Shown: piece by piece, positions 1 through 9,431 of the stretch
How the letters are laid out: every line of letters begins with the position of its first letter
How positions within the stretch are numbered: the first letter of the stretch is position 1
Notes under the pieces: model-generated
The model's database searches: none
Told to the model about the DNA's origin: nothing
The model's input: the letters and a program-made list of their open reading frames with translations, nothing else
Program-made: the position numbers and the translations under genes
NCBI RefSeq assembly: GCF_019303495.1
Contig: NZ_JAEVFI010000004.1
Location: forward strand, 61,388 to 125,387
DNA: 64,000 bases
Source of the DNA: Streptomyces sp. JJ66
Lineage (GTDB): Bacteria; Actinomycetota; Actinomycetes; Streptomycetales; Streptomycetaceae
Direction of reading: 5' to 3'

Positions 1-432
1 CGTGTGCACGTGCGCGTCACCGCCGAGCCGCTGGACGCAGTACCGGGCGATCAGCCCGCCCAGGCTGTGCGCCACCACATCCACCCGGGGCCGGCCGGTG
101 CGCGCGCGAAACTCCTCCAGCTGGGTGCCGAACGCCTCGGCCGCCGCCCGCACGTCCCACGTCAGCGGCGAGTAGTTGACGCTGGCCAGCTGATCCCACC
201 CGTGCCGCCCCAGCGACCGGCGGGCCAGCGCGAACACCGAGCGGTTGTCCACGAACCCGTGGATCAGCAGCACCGGACGCGGACCGGGCGCCGCGCCCCC
301 GTCCCGGCTCACCGGCTCTGGCACGGGACGTTCCGCCAGCAGGCCGGTGGAGTACAGCGCCAGGCGGCCGGTGAGCACGGCCGCCTCCAGGGCCGCCGTC
401 CGCACGGCGTCCAGCACGCGGGGCACCTGCAT
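1..432 (-). CDS. Lipase/esterase, alpha/beta-hydrolase fold (partial)
   Basis: The gene runs off the left edge of the window, so only the N-terminal 144 residues are visible. They contain the oxyanion-hole motif LLIHGF (about residues 55-60) and the nucleophile elbow AHSLGG (Ser at about residue 123) of lipase-type alpha/beta hydrolases. The Asp and His of the triad would lie outside the window. An ATG at 450 is in frame, but ATG at 432 has the better ribosome binding site (GGAGAGGTGA, about 5 bases upstream), so I chose it. No clear signal peptide is visible, so it may be cytoplasmic or membrane-associated. It is divergent from the B12-binding gene. The substrate is unknown; the family includes triacylglycerol lipases and related esterases. 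Confidence 0.75.
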   Translation of the reverse strand, partial: MQVPRVLDAVRTAALEAAVLTGRLALYSTGLLAERPVPEPVSRDGGAAPGPRPVLLIHGFVDNRSVFALARRSLGRHGWDQLASVNYSPLTWDVRAAAEAFGTQLEEFRARTGRPRVDVVAHSLGGLIARYCVQRLGGDAHVHT

Positions 433-577
433 GCGGCTCACCTCTCCCATTGTGTGATTTCCCCCTCCCCCCGCACCATGAAACGAGAGGGTGCGCGATG
501 CTGGACGATAACGTTCGTTCACACCGGCGCCCCTGCGGCGGCTGCCGGAGCCGCGGTCAATGACGATGGAGGCAGTG

Positions 578-988
578 ATGGGTGTGTCGGGTCCGATCCG
601 CGTGGTGGTCGCCAAGCCGGGCCTCGACGGCCACGACCGCGGGGCCAAGGTGATCGCCCGGGCCCTGCGGGACGCGGGCATGGAGGTCATCTACACCGGC
701 CTGCACCAGACACCCGAGCAGATCGTGGACACCGCGATCCAGGAGGACGCCGACGCCATCGGCCTGTCCGTCCTCTCCGGCGCCCACAACACCCTGTTCA
801 CGCGGGTCCTCGAACTGCTGAAAGAGCGGGACGCCGAGGACATCCAGGTGTTCGGCGGCGGCATCATCCCCGAAGAGGACATCGCACCGCTGCGGGAGAA
901 GGGCGTCGCCGCGGTCTTCACCCCCGGGGCGACGACGACAGAGATCGTCGACTGGGTCCGCACCCACATCCGCCCCGTCCCCGCGTAA
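578..988 (+). CDS. icmB: Isobutyryl/methylmalonyl-CoA mutase small subunit, B12-binding
   Basis: This 136-aa protein is a stand-alone cobalamin-binding domain. It carries the base-off signature: DGHDRG with the cobalt-ligating His at about residue 19, then the Ser-x-Leu segment in GLSVLSG, and the FGGG loop near the C-terminus. That length and composition match the small subunit IcmB, which pairs with a separate large catalytic subunit (IcmA) to interconvert isobutyryl-CoA and n-butyryl-CoA, feeding polyketide precursors and valine catabolism. The large subunit is not in this window. An in-frame ATG lies at 560, but ATG 578 is preceded by GGAGG with 5-base spacing and gives the usual length. 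The alternative is another small B12-dependent mutase subunit. Confidence 0.85.
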   Translation: MGVSGPIRVVVAKPGLDGHDRGAKVIARALRDAGMEVIYTGLHQTPEQIVDTAIQEDADAIGLSVLSGAHNTLFTRVLELLKERDAEDIQVFGGGIIPEEDIAPLREKGVAAVFTPGATTTEIVDWVRTHIRPVPA

Positions 989-1140
989 GCCCCCACCAGC
1001 GGTCCGCCCCTGACGCCCTTGGTCCCGCGTGCCGGGCCTCGGGGCCTTGGCCCGATCCGGCGGCGCCCTGCCCTGGCTCTGGTGTCTGCTGTGCGTGGAC
1101 ACCCGCCCACGGCCGCCGTCAGATCACCTCCCTCCTGGCC

Positions 1141-1180
1141 GCCCCTATGGCCCCGCGCCACCACGCGGGGCCATAGGGGC
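1141..1180. terminator. Bidirectional hairpin terminator
   Basis: A perfect 17-bp inverted repeat (1141-1157 with 1164-1180) with a 6-base loop lies between two convergent genes, the B12-binding subunit and the DUF4276 gene. It has no T-tract, which is usual for Streptomyces terminators. Confidence 0.75.
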
Positions 1181-1239
1181 CGCGCCACCGCGCGGGGCGC
1201 CCCAACGCCCCTGACGAGGCCCCTCGCGAAAGGTCGCGG

Positions 1240-1920
1240 CTAACGTCCTCGTGCGTTGTTGGCGGTGAGTGCCCGTACGCCACTGAGGAAGGTGTGGAAG
1301 CTGGGAGACCTGTTCTTCTCGACGCTCAGCCCGGGTCCGATCCGGCGTCCCCATTCGGGCTTGGAGGCGATTCTTACTCCGCTGGAGCTCAGTGCCTTCT
1401 CGAAGGCTTCGGATGCCTTGCCCGCAGGCAGATCCGGGTTACCCCGGTACGCCCTGGGTGCCTCCGTGACCACCTTGGGGAATGCCTTGCGCACAGCGTC
1501 CCAGTCGCCGAAGTACCAGCTCTCCAGCTCGCGTATCGCAATGCGGTTCAGTACGTCGAAGCACCCTGTGCTGGCCGCGTCCGCCCGCGGCGTGAGACCG
1601 GCCTGTCGTGCGTAGCGGTCCAGATCCTTCTTGAGCGTGGCGCAGTCGTCGTTGTCCCGGTCAACCAGCACGACCACGCGGACATCCCTACCACTGCGGC
1701 TGGCGGCGGCGTAACCGCGCAGCCGGTCCGGCAGCTTCTTCAGCAGGTCGGGCTTCCCCTGGAACTTTCGGACCCGCAACCGCACATCGCTGCCCTGGAA
1801 AACTCTGGCGAGCAGCGGCTTGAGGGCTTCGCTCGCGGACTCCTCCTCGACCAGCACCTCCAGCTCGACCGTCGGACGCGAGCCCGCCTTCTGCGCCCGT
1901 CGGTCCTTTGCGCGCGTCAC
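1240..1920 (-). CDS. DUF4276-like protein (predicted TOPRIM-type partner of AAA ATPase)
   Basis: A 226-aa protein starting with GTG, which overlaps the stop of the upstream ATPase gene as GTGA, so the two are translationally coupled. The N-terminal third has an LEVLVEEESASEAL stretch and a later VVVLVDRDNDD stretch. This E ... DxDxD arrangement is what is expected of TOPRIM-fold nucleases and of the DUF4276 family, which typically sits beside an AAA ATPase. I infer that it is the effector of a two-gene OLD-like module, possibly anti-phage. Neither the fold nor the activity can be proven by reading. The codon bias is slightly relaxed relative to the neighbouring housekeeping genes. Confidence 0.6.
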   Translation of the reverse strand: MTRAKDRRAQKAGSRPTVELEVLVEEESASEALKPLLARVFQGSDVRLRVRKFQGKPDLLKKLPDRLRGYAAASRSGRDVRVVVLVDRDNDDCATLKKDLDRYARQAGLTPRADAASTGCFDVLNRIAIRELESWYFGDWDAVRKAFPKVVTEAPRAYRGNPDLPAGKASEAFEKALSSSGVRIASKPEWGRRIGPGLSVEKNRSPSFHTFLSGVRALTANNARGR

Positions 1921-3116
1921 TTCTCGGCTCCCGGCTCTTTCTCGGGCGTCCTCGGCTCCGGCAGGTCGTCGAAGTAGCCCTCCTGCCAGAGGTTTCCCAG
2001 CTGTGCTCCGTTGTCCATCATGTCGGTGACCATGGGCAGTTCATGTGGACGGATTACTTGTGTGAAGCCGGACTCGTTACGGTAGAGCGCCACCACTTCA
2101 TCGGCCCGGCAGGAGTTGATGAACTCCTGTGAGTGCGTGGTCACCAAGACCTGCGACTTACCGCTGGACAGCCGACACTGATGGGCGAGGCCGGGCAGGA
2201 CGGTGGGGTAAAGGTGGTTCTCCGGTTCCTCGATGCCGATGAAGGGCGCCGGATCGGGGTCGTAGAGGAGTGTGAGGTAGGAGAGGAGTTTGAGCGTGCC
2301 GTCCGAGGCATTACTGGCAAGCACCGGCTTCTCGAAAGGGGCGTCCTTGATGAACAGGATGAGTCGGCCGTCCGGTGAGCTCTCGTATCCGACGCTCTCC
2401 AGTGCGGGGACCGTCTCGGTCAGTGCTTCGATGATGGTGGTCAACCGGCTCGGATGGTTCTCCTTGAGGTACTGGAGGACGTTGCTGATGTTGTCACCCG
2501 ACTGGGAGAGCCGTTCCTGGGGGCCGGCGGCGGGCGATTGACGTTCCTCGGCAACGGAGAGATAAGAGAGGTACCAACCCGAGATGAAGCGCCGCAGAGC
2601 CATGACCCGGGGATGCGACCGGAACTGACCCAACGCGTTCACCGCAAGGGTGTCCGGACTGTCCAGGTACTCCACGGCTTTCTCGCCGGTCTCCTCGTCC
2701 ATCACATAACCATGGCCGGATTGGAAGTCGAGGATATGGCTGGGCCTTCCCTGAGCCGCGCCCCGCGTCCAGCGCAACTGCTCCCGACTGACCACCGGGC
2801 GGCCCCTGGACTCTGAGAGCTCCAGCCGGTAGGTCAGCAGCTTCGCCTTCGGGTGTTCACGGTAGGAGAGCTGGATAGCCACCGGTCCGACCGCGCCACG
2901 CGAACGCAACTCTCGTGCCCCTCCCCGGCGATCCCAGGCGCTACGAACACCACGGGTGAAGCAGGTCTCCAAAAAGGCGAAGACGTCGAAAAGCGTTGAC
3001 TTCCCACTCCCGTTGGGACCTACGAGCACCGTGAAGGGCTTGAGTTTCTTGATATTCACGTCCTGGAGGACGCGGTAGTTCTCAATCCTAATCGCCTCGA
3101 TCACGGGAGGCCGCAT
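1917..3116 (-). CDS. AAA family ATPase (SMC/OLD-like, AAA_21 type)
   Basis: This 399-aa protein begins with the IRIENYRVL segment typical of RecF/OLD/SMC-like ATPases. Walker A is GPNGSGKST at residues 33-41. An extended middle region carries no obvious zinc hook. The Walker B/signature region reads IGIEEPENHL, followed by LVTTHSQEF, the classic AAA_21 ending. It lacks a fused TOPRIM domain; that role may be supplied by the overlapping downstream DUF4276 gene. It is the first gene of a two-gene operon. A 554-base gene-free stretch separates it from sucC. It may be an accessory defence or DNA-repair factor; the general ATPase call is secure, the role is not. Confidence 0.8.
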   Translation of the reverse strand: MRPPVIEAIRIENYRVLQDVNIKKLKPFTVLVGPNGSGKSTLFDVFAFLETCFTRGVRSAWDRRGGARELRSRGAVGPVAIQLSYREHPKAKLLTYRLELSESRGRPVVSREQLRWTRGAAQGRPSHILDFQSGHGYVMDEETGEKAVEYLDSPDTLAVNALGQFRSHPRVMALRRFISGWYLSYLSVAEERQSPAAGPQERLSQSGDNISNVLQYLKENHPSRLTTIIEALTETVPALESVGYESSPDGRLILFIKDAPFEKPVLASNASDGTLKLLSYLTLLYDPDPAPFIGIEEPENHLYPTVLPGLAHQCRLSSGKSQVLVTTHSQEFINSCRADEVVALYRNESGFTQVIRPHELPMVTDMMDNGAQLGNLWQEGYFDDLPEPRTPEKEPGAEK

Positions 3117-3670
3117 GAACTCTCCTTACCCTGCCATGGGTCTGACGAGTCGGATGTGGATGCCGACTGGCCATTATCGTGCCAGGGTGCACCGACCATG
3201 TGCACTTGCCACTCAGCCGGGTGCCGACTCAGGGACGGTTCGCCGTCACACCAGGGCGGCTTCACGTTCCTGGCATGAGTGGCTATATCGGCTATATGTC
3301 AGATCCAGGCGGTGTGCCCGAGTGTGTACCGGTTTGCTCGGGTGGTCCTGCCGATGTTGTCCGCTCCCAGTGGTCGCAGTCTCCCGATGGCCGGGTTCCG
3401 CTAAGCAGGGGTGTACCGGCGTTCGCGTGGACCCCGGAGCTGTTCTCCTGAGGTGATGGCCGCTGCGCTGCCGGGGCAGTGAGCCCGGCGGGGTGCCGGT
3501 TCGGGGGTGCGTGTGAGCGGGGTCACCGCGTTGGTGTGACGTGCGATTTATGCAGCGCCTGGCCGCAGGACTACCCTGCAAGACGGACATGCCGCGTCCC
3601 GTCATCGCGCGGCCACGCGGCACGCCCACGCTGACAACGAACCGCGATAACGGATTAGGGACGGACGCGC
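3117..3670. other. Gene-free region upstream of sucC
   Basis: This 554-base region separates the divergent ATPase gene and sucC. Short frames in it (for example 3179-3451) lack ribosome binding sites or recognisable family features and I regard them as chance. It contains a direct repeat GGCTATAT at about 3282-3298 and a Crp-like dyad at 3511-3527. It probably holds the sucC promoter(s). Confidence 0.5.
3511..3527. promoter_or_regulatory. Possible Crp-type site upstream of sucC
   Basis: The sequence GTGAGCGGGGTCAC fits GTG-N6-GNCAC, the motif I recall for the Streptomyces cAMP receptor protein, and resembles the wider TGTGA-N6-TCACA class. It lies about 145 bases before the sucC start. The match is short and could occur by chance in GC-rich DNA. 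Confidence 0.3.
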
Positions 3671-4843
3671 GTGGACCTGTTCGAGTACCAGGCGAGGGAC
3701 CTCTTCGCCAAGCATGACGTGCCGGTGCTGGCCGGTGAAGTCATCGACACGCCTGAGGCGGCGCGCGAGGTGGCCGAGCGACTCGGCGGCCGTGCGGTCG
3801 TCAAGGCCCAGGTGAAGACCGGTGGCCGCGGCAAGGCCGGTGGCGTCAAGCTCGCCGCCGACCCGGACGACGCGGTGGACAAGGCCGGTCAGATCCTGGG
3901 CATGGACATCAAGGGCCACACGGTCCACAAGGTGATGCTGGCCCAGACGGCGGACATCGCGGAGGAGTACTACGCCTCCTTCCTGCTGGACCGCACCAAC
4001 CGCACCTTCCTCGCCATGGCCTCCGTCGAGGGCGGCGTGGACATCGAGGAGGTCGCCGCCACCAAGCCCGAGGCCCTGGCCAAGATCCCGGTGGACGCGA
4101 TCGACGGCGTCACCGAGGCCAAGGCCCGCGAGATCGCCGAGGCCGCGAAGTTCCCGGCCGAGCTGACCGACCAGATCGTGGTCGTGCTCCAGCGGCTGTG
4201 GGACGTCTTCATCAAGGAAGACGCGCTGCTGGTCGAGGTCAACCCGCTGGTCAAGACGGCCGACGGCCAGGTCATCGCGCTGGACGGCAAGGTGTCGCTG
4301 GACGCCAACGCCGAGTTCCGCCAGCCCGACCACGCCGCTCTGGAGGACAAGGCCGCGGCTGACCCGCTCGAAGCCGCTGCCAAGGCCAAGGGCCTGAACT
4401 ACGTCAAGCTCGACGGCCAGGTCGGCATCATCGGCAACGGCGCGGGCCTGGTCATGTCCACCCTGGACGTCGTCGCGTACGCCGGTGAGAAGCACGCGGG
4501 CGTCAAGCCCGCCAACTTCCTGGACATCGGCGGCGGTGCCTCGGCCGAGGTCATGGCCAACGGCCTGGAGGTGATCCTGGGCGACGCGGACGTCAAGTCC
4601 GTCTTCGTCAACGTCTTCGGCGGCATCACCGCCTGCGACGCGGTGGCCAACGGCATCGTGCAGGCCCTGGAACTGCTGAAGTCCAAGGGCGAGGACGTCA
4701 CCAAGCCGCTGGTCGTGCGCCTGGACGGCAACAACGCCGAGGTCGGGCGCAAGATCCTGACCGACGCCAACCACCCGCTGGTCGAGCAGGTGGACACCAT
4801 GGACGGTGCCGCCGACCGCGCCGCCGAGCTGGCCGCCAAGTAA
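3671..4843 (+). CDS. sucC: Succinyl-CoA synthetase beta subunit
   Basis: This is the 390-aa ADP-forming succinyl-CoA ligase beta subunit. With SucD it converts succinyl-CoA, ADP/GDP and phosphate to succinate, CoA and ATP/GTP in the TCA cycle. The N-terminus [15 protein letters not shown] is diagnostic. The ATP-grasp region includes [16 protein letters not shown] (about residues 44-59), and the C-terminal CoA-ligase half carries the FLDIGGGA and VNVFGGI segments. The start is GTG; an upstream AGGGACGG stretch is a modest ribosome binding site. sucD follows after 40 bases, forming an operon that ends in a strong hairpin. Length and motifs are fully canonical. Confidence 0.97.
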   Translation: MDLFEYQARDLFAKHDVPVLAGEVIDTPEAAREVAERLGGRAVVKAQVKTGGRGKAGGVKLAADPDDAVDKAGQILGMDIKGHTVHKVMLAQTADIAEEYYASFLLDRTNRTFLAMASVEGGVDIEEVAATKPEALAKIPVDAIDGVTEAKAREIAEAAKFPAELTDQIVVVLQRLWDVFIKEDALLVEVNPLVKTADGQVIALDGKVSLDANAEFRQPDHAALEDKAAADPLEAAAKAKGLNYVKLDGQVGIIGNGAGLVMSTLDVVAYAGEKHAGVKPANFLDIGGGASAEVMANGLEVILGDADVKSVFVNVFGGITACDAVANGIVQALELLKSKGEDVTKPLVVRLDGNNAEVGRKILTDANHPLVEQVDTMDGAADRAAELAAK

Positions 4844-4883
4844 CCGGCCCCGGATCTCAAAGGACACGAGGACAACCGCAACC

Positions 4884-5768
4884 ATGGCTATCTTCCTCAC
4901 CAAGGAAAGCAAGGTCATCGTCCAGGGGATGACCGGTTCCGAGGGCCAGAAGCACACCAAGCGCATGCTGGCTTCGGGCACGAACATCGTCGGCGGCGTC
5001 AACCCGCGCAAGGCGGGCACCAGCGTCGACTTCGACGGCACCGAGATCCCGGTCTTCGGCAGCGTCACGGAGGCCATCGAGGCCACCGGCGCCGACGTGA
5101 CCGTCATCTTCGTCCCGGAGAAGTTCACCAAGAGCGCCGTCGTCGAGGCGATCGACGCCGAGATCCCGCTCGCCGTCGTCATCACCGAGGGCATCGCGGT
5201 GCACGACACCGCCGCCTTCTGGTCCTACGCCGGCAAGAAGGGCAACAAGACCCGCATCGTCGGCCCGAACTGCCCCGGTCTGATCACCCCGGGTCAGTCC
5301 AACGCGGGCATCATCCCGGCCGACATCACCAAGCCGGGCCGCATCGGCCTGGTGTCGAAGTCCGGCACGCTGACGTACCAGATGATGTACGAGCTGCGTG
5401 ACCTCGGCTTCTCCACCTGCGTCGGCATCGGCGGTGACCCGGTCATCGGCACCACCCACATCGACGCGCTGAAGGCGTTCGAGGCCGACCCGGACACCGA
5501 CCTGATCGTCATGATCGGTGAGATCGGCGGCGACGCCGAGGAGCGCGCGGCCGACTTCATCAAGGCCAGCGTCTCCAAGCCGGTCGTCGGCTACGTCGCG
5601 GGCTTCACCGCGCCCGAGGGCAAGACCATGGGCCACGCCGGTGCCATCGTCTCCGGCTCCTCCGGCACCGCCCAGGCGAAGAAGGAGGCCCTGGAGGCTG
5701 CCGGTGTGAAGGTCGGCAAGACCCCGTCGGAGACCGCGCGGCTCGCCCGCGAGATCCTCGGCGGCTGA
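4884..5768 (+). CDS. sucD: Succinyl-CoA synthetase alpha subunit
   Basis: This 294-aa alpha subunit carries the phosphorylated catalytic histidine in [10 protein letters not shown] (His at about residue 251). The N-terminal CoA-binding Rossmann part begins [21 protein letters not shown]. It forms a complex with SucC. The ATG at 4884 gives the canonical N-terminus; a frame extending upstream into the sucC end is artefactual. It is co-transcribed with sucC and followed 27 bases after the stop by a perfect hairpin terminator. No unusual residues were seen. Confidence 0.97.
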   Translation: MAIFLTKESKVIVQGMTGSEGQKHTKRMLASGTNIVGGVNPRKAGTSVDFDGTEIPVFGSVTEAIEATGADVTVIFVPEKFTKSAVVEAIDAEIPLAVVITEGIAVHDTAAFWSYAGKKGNKTRIVGPNCPGLITPGQSNAGIIPADITKPGRIGLVSKSGTLTYQMMYELRDLGFSTCVGIGGDPVIGTTHIDALKAFEADPDTDLIVMIGEIGGDAEERAADFIKASVSKPVVGYVAGFTAPEGKTMGHAGAIVSGSSGTAQAKKEALEAAGVKVGKTPSETARLAREILGG

Positions 5769-5795
5769 GCCGGTCACCCGGCCGGGCACCGGCCG

Positions 5796-5843
5796 AACGG
5801 GTCCGGGTCCGTCCCTGCTGTCAGGGACGGACCCGGACCCGTT
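5796..5843. terminator. Bidirectional terminator after sucD
   Basis: Perfect 22-bp inverted repeat (5796-5817 with 5822-5843) with a 4-base loop, between convergent sucD and the sigma-like gene. It is one of the longest perfect stems in the window. Confidence 0.85.
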
Positions 5844-5855
5844 GGTGTGTCCGCG

Positions 5856-7574
5856 CTAGTCCGCCAGCTGCCGCACGGCGGTGGTGAGGGAGGTCTGCGG
5901 AAGCAGGCTGCCGTGCTCGGTCGTGGCGATGGTGAACGAGGTCGCCGCGACCACGGCGGCGGTCAGGCCGCAGGCGGCGGCCGTCCGGCCCCGGGTCAGC
6001 CGGTCGCTGCCCGAGCGCACCTCCCGCGCGGGCGGCGGCTCCACGACCTGCGCCGCCGCGAGCTGGCGCAGCAGCACACCGACGCGGGCACCGCGCCGCT
6101 CCGGTGCGACGGGGACCAGTTCCGCCACCCGCCCGGCCAGCGCTTCGCGCGCGTTGAGCAGCCGGGCGGCGGTCGCCGGAGTGCTGGCCTCGGTCTCGGC
6201 GGCCGTCTCCGCGAGCCCGATCCCCATGCCGTCGTGCAGCAGCAGCACCCGGCGGTGGACGGGCGGCAGCGTGAGCAGCGCCGTCAACAGCTCCCGGTCC
6301 TCCGGGACGCCCGCGTAGGCGTCCGGCGTGCGGTGCGCGGGACGCAGCTGATGCCACGGGGACAGCGCCCGCTCATGCACCGCCGCCCGAACCCAGCCCG
6401 CCGGGTCCCGGTCCACGGCCACTTTCGGCCACTGCTCCCACGCCTGGTGGAACGCCCGCCGCACCGCCCACTCGGCCAGCTTGCCGTGCCCGGTGAGCAG
6501 GTACGCCTGCCGCGTCAACCCGCGCACGGTGCGGTCGTACAGCGCGTCGAACGCCTCGACGGGTGGCCAGGTCGCCGCTTCTTCCCGCTCCTGCCGTGTC
6601 ATCCGCGCCGCGAGCGCGTCCGCGTCCGCCTCCGGCAGGGCCCAGGCGGGCGCGCTGGGTGCCGCTGCTCCCGGCCCGGGGGGCGTGCTGGGCGCCTTCG
6701 TCTCCGGCTCGCTGGGCGCGGGGGGTGCTGCGGGTGCTCGCGTCCTGTCGGGGGCGGGGCTGGCCGCTGACCCGTGTTCCGCGCCGGCGTCCGGTGGGGT
6801 GTCCGGCTGCGGCTCGGCGCCGGCGTCCGGTGCGGTCGCGGACTTTGCGCCGGGCGGTTCTGGCACGGGGTCCGGCTCCGGGCGCTGGGCCGGGCCGGTG
6901 GGGTGTTTCGCGCGCGGCTCCGGCTCCGCGCCGGGTTCCGGTGCCGCCGTGGCGTGCTCCGGGTCCGGCTCGGTGGCCGGGCGGGGCTGCGGCTGGGGGG
7001 CGTTCTGACCGCCGGGTGTGTCGCCGGGCCTGGGGGCCGGGTCGGCCTGGGCGGCGGGGCGCGGGAGGGGACGGCGGGTGAGCGGGAGGGGCAGCCCGGT
7101 GGTGGGGAGCTGGAGGGGGCGGAGAGGCGTCCAGCCGCCGGGCGGGGGCGAGACCAGGAGCGAGTGGGTCCGGGGCTCGCCGGGCACGGTGACGCGGGCC
7201 AGGGGCGGCTCGTGGGCCTGCTCCCGGGCGTCGTCCCGCTCCGGCGCGTCCCGCTCCCGCTCCGGTGCGTCCCGCTCCGGTGCCGGTGCCGTGCCCACCC
7301 CGGCGGCGGGGGCGGCCTCGCTCGCGGGCTCGGGCGTGATGCCGGGCTCGCCTGCGGGCACGGGTGCGGCGTCGGGCTTGCCTGCGGACGCGTGGGCGGC
7401 GTCGGGCTGGGGCTCCGGCTCGTGGGCGGCGGCAGGCGGGGCCTCCCCGGCTTCGGGCGCGGGGCTGGCGGAGTGCTCGGGCGGCAGCGGGAGGCCCTGG
7501 CGGCGCGCGCGCTTGACGGCGCGTCGCCGCTGACGTGCCGTCTGTTCCGTCCGTGGGGTGCCGACTTCGCTCAT
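5856..7574 (-). CDS. Sigma-factor-like protein with long Pro/Ala-rich N-terminus and C-terminal TM segment
   Basis: This 572-aa protein has an unusual layout. A basic N-terminal patch (about residues 10-27) is followed by roughly 270 residues of low-complexity Pro/Ala/Glu-rich sequence. A folded region then resembles ECF sigma factors: [21 protein letters not shown] is like region 2, and [22 protein letters not shown] is like region 4. Finally there is one hydrophobic segment ([20 protein letters not shown]) near the C-terminus. ATG 7574 is preceded by GAGAGG. Family knowledge allows an RNA-polymerase-associated or degenerate, membrane-tethered sigma-like role; this is inference. No anti-sigma gene lies next to it. 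It shares a short upstream region with the divergent DUF6350 gene. Confidence 0.6.
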   Translation of the reverse strand: MSEVGTPRTEQTARQRRRAVKRARRQGLPLPPEHSASPAPEAGEAPPAAAHEPEPQPDAAHASAGKPDAAPVPAGEPGITPEPASEAAPAAGVGTAPAPERDAPERERDAPERDDAREQAHEPPLARVTVPGEPRTHSLLVSPPPGGWTPLRPLQLPTTGLPLPLTRRPLPRPAAQADPAPRPGDTPGGQNAPQPQPRPATEPDPEHATAAPEPGAEPEPRAKHPTGPAQRPEPDPVPEPPGAKSATAPDAGAEPQPDTPPDAGAEHGSAASPAPDRTRAPAAPPAPSEPETKAPSTPPGPGAAAPSAPAWALPEADADALAARMTRQEREEAATWPPVEAFDALYDRTVRGLTRQAYLLTGHGKLAEWAVRRAFHQAWEQWPKVAVDRDPAGWVRAAVHERALSPWHQLRPAHRTPDAYAGVPEDRELLTALLTLPPVHRRVLLLHDGMGIGLAETAAETEASTPATAARLLNAREALAGRVAELVPVAPERRGARVGVLLRQLAAAQVVEPPPAREVRSGSDRLTRGRTAAACGLTAAVVAATSFTIATTEHGSLLPQTSLTTAVRQLAD

Positions 7575-7702
7575 GCCCGCCTCTCACCGTGACGCGCCCA
7601 CCGAGACATCAGTGTGAAAAAGTGCATAGCATCATATTGGGCGACACCACGAGCTTTCGCGCGGTACCCGGGCGAAACGGGTGTTGTTGGCAGCATGGCG
7701 GC

Positions 7703-9187
7703 GTGAGCCGAACGACGCAGCACAGCGCACGCCGCCGGGAGGCCGCGCGGGGCGTGCCCGCCCTGGAAGCGGTCGTGGAAGGCGCATTCGCCGCCTGTCT
7801 GGGCTTGGCGCTCGTGGCCATGGTGGCCCTCCTGCTGTGGATCACCTCGCCGTACCCGGACAGCGGACCCGGCGGGGCCCTGCGGGTCGCCGCGAGCCTG
7901 TGGCTCCTCGCCCACGGTGCCGAGCTGGTCCGCCTCGACACGCTCAGCGGGGTGCCCGCGCCCGTCGGCGTCACCCCCCTGCTGCTGACCGCGCTCCCGG
8001 TGGGTCTGCTGTACCGGGCGGTCCGGGCGATCCGGGCCGACGGCGGCGGGTGGCGCGGCGTCGGATGCCTGGGGGGTGGCTACCTCGTCGTCGCCGCCGG
8101 TGTGGTCGGATACTCCGTCACCGGGCCGCTGGCCGTGGACCCGTGGAGCGCCGCGCTGCACCTGCCGCTGCTCACCTTCGGCACGCTCACCGTCGGCGGC
8201 TGGTGCGCCGCAGGACGGGAGGCGTTGCGCCTGCCCGACGCCTTCACCCGGCGGGTGCCCGGCTGGCCGTCGGCGGCGCGGTGGGTGCGGCGGCTGCGTC
8301 CGGGCGCCGCCGTACGCGCGTCGGGGGCTGCGGTGGCCGTGCTGTGCGGGGGCGGTGCGCTGCTGGCCACGGTCGGGCTGGCGTGGCACGGAGGCGCGGT
8401 GCGGGAGGCGTTTCCCCAGCTGACGTCGGCCTGGTCCGGGCAGCTGGCGGTGCTGCTGCTGTGCGTGGCGCTGGTGCCCAACGTCGCGGTGTGGGGCGCG
8501 GCCTTCGGCCTCGGACCCGGGTTCACGCTGGGCGCGGGCAGCGCGGTGGGGCCGCTGGCGACGACCCCGTACCCGTCGCTGCCGCACTTCCCGCTGCTGG
8601 CGGCGGTGCCCGGGGAGGGCGGGGGTTACCCGGTGCTGTGGGCGGCGGCCGGAGCGGTGCCGGTGGCAGCGGGGTGGGCGGCGGGCTGGTCCGCGGCCCG
8701 GGCGGGCGTCCCGGTGCCGGGGACGCGGCACGGCGCCACGGGGTGGCGCGGAACCGTCGGCACCGCGCTGCTCGGCGCGCTGGGGTGCGGGCTCGCGATG
8801 GCGCTGCTGGGCGCGGCGGCGAGCGGCCCGCTCGGCACGGCCGCCCTCGCGCATCTTGGCCCGGTGTGGTGGCAGACGGGCGGCGCGGCGGTCGGCTGGA
8901 CGGCGGTGGTGTCCGTCCCGGTGGCGCTCGCGGTGCGGCTGTGGCGGGTGAAGGACCCGCATCCGCTGCTGGCTGTGGCCCTGGCGTGGCGGCGGTTCGC
9001 GACGTGGTGCGGCTCGCTGCGCGGGCGGGCGGACGGGGAGCCGGTGGGCGACTGGCACGCGACGGGGGCGCGGCTGGCGCGGTGGGCGGCGCTGAAGGAG
9101 GCGTCCGGCGGACTGATGGCCGACTTCGAGCCGCGCTGGGAGGACCCGGGGCCGGTGGAGCGCCGCCGGGGTCGCCACCGGCGGTAG
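7703..9187 (+). CDS. DUF6350 / PerM-like integral membrane protein
   Basis: A 494-aa polytopic membrane protein with about 10 hydrophobic stretches, starting with residues such as [20 protein letters not shown]. It matches the DUF6350 family, which includes mycobacterial PerM, a protein needed for cell division under some stresses. The context supports this: in Mycobacterium tuberculosis perM also precedes purN-purH and follows sucCD. An open frame extends upstream to 7535, but the first good start is GTG 7703; the extension crosses the likely promoter region. Function in this organism is inferred from family and synteny only. Confidence 0.75.
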   Translation: MSRTTQHSARRREAARGVPALEAVVEGAFAACLGLALVAMVALLLWITSPYPDSGPGGALRVAASLWLLAHGAELVRLDTLSGVPAPVGVTPLLLTALPVGLLYRAVRAIRADGGGWRGVGCLGGGYLVVAAGVVGYSVTGPLAVDPWSAALHLPLLTFGTLTVGGWCAAGREALRLPDAFTRRVPGWPSAARWVRRLRPGAAVRASGAAVAVLCGGGALLATVGLAWHGGAVREAFPQLTSAWSGQLAVLLLCVALVPNVAVWGAAFGLGPGFTLGAGSAVGPLATTPYPSLPHFPLLAAVPGEGGGYPVLWAAAGAVPVAAGWAAGWSAARAGVPVPGTRHGATGWRGTVGTALLGALGCGLAMALLGAAASGPLGTAALAHLGPVWWQTGGAAVGWTAVVSVPVALAVRLWRVKDPHPLLAVALAWRRFATWCGSLRGRADGEPVGDWHATGARLARWAALKEASGGLMADFEPRWEDPGPVERRRGRHRR

Positions 9188-9350
9188 CGGCTACCCCGCC
9201 GCACCGCTTGGTGAACCGGGGGAGGCGTCTCGCCCCTGGCGGTCGCGCGCCGTGCGGCCTCACCCGCGCGGGCCAGCCCGCAACCGCCCGCCTGGACCGG
9301 CCAGGTGCCACCTGCGTGGGCCGGAGCCGCGCAACCCCCGCGCTGGGCCA

Positions 9351-9393
9351 GCCGAGGCGGCGCGTCAGCCGAAGCGGCGCGTCAGCCGAAGCG
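9351..9393. repeat. 17-bp tandem repeat, about 2.5 copies
   Basis: Units of 17 bases (GCCGAAGCGGCGCGTCA, first copy with one change) lie at 9351-9367, 9368-9384 and partly 9385-9393, in the gap between two convergent genes. Function is unknown; it may be slippage. Confidence 0.7.
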
Positions 9394-9431
9394 CCCGGGG
9401 CTCCCGCGTGCTCGGCGGGGAAGCGGAGGGG

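Noticed and set aside
3179..3451. 90-codon plus-strand frame before sucC
   Set aside because: No ribosome site, no fold features, weak codon bias.
3602..5209. 535-codon minus-strand open frame over sucC
   Set aside because: Antisense shadow of a fully canonical sucC; low-complexity translation typical of GC-rich third positions.
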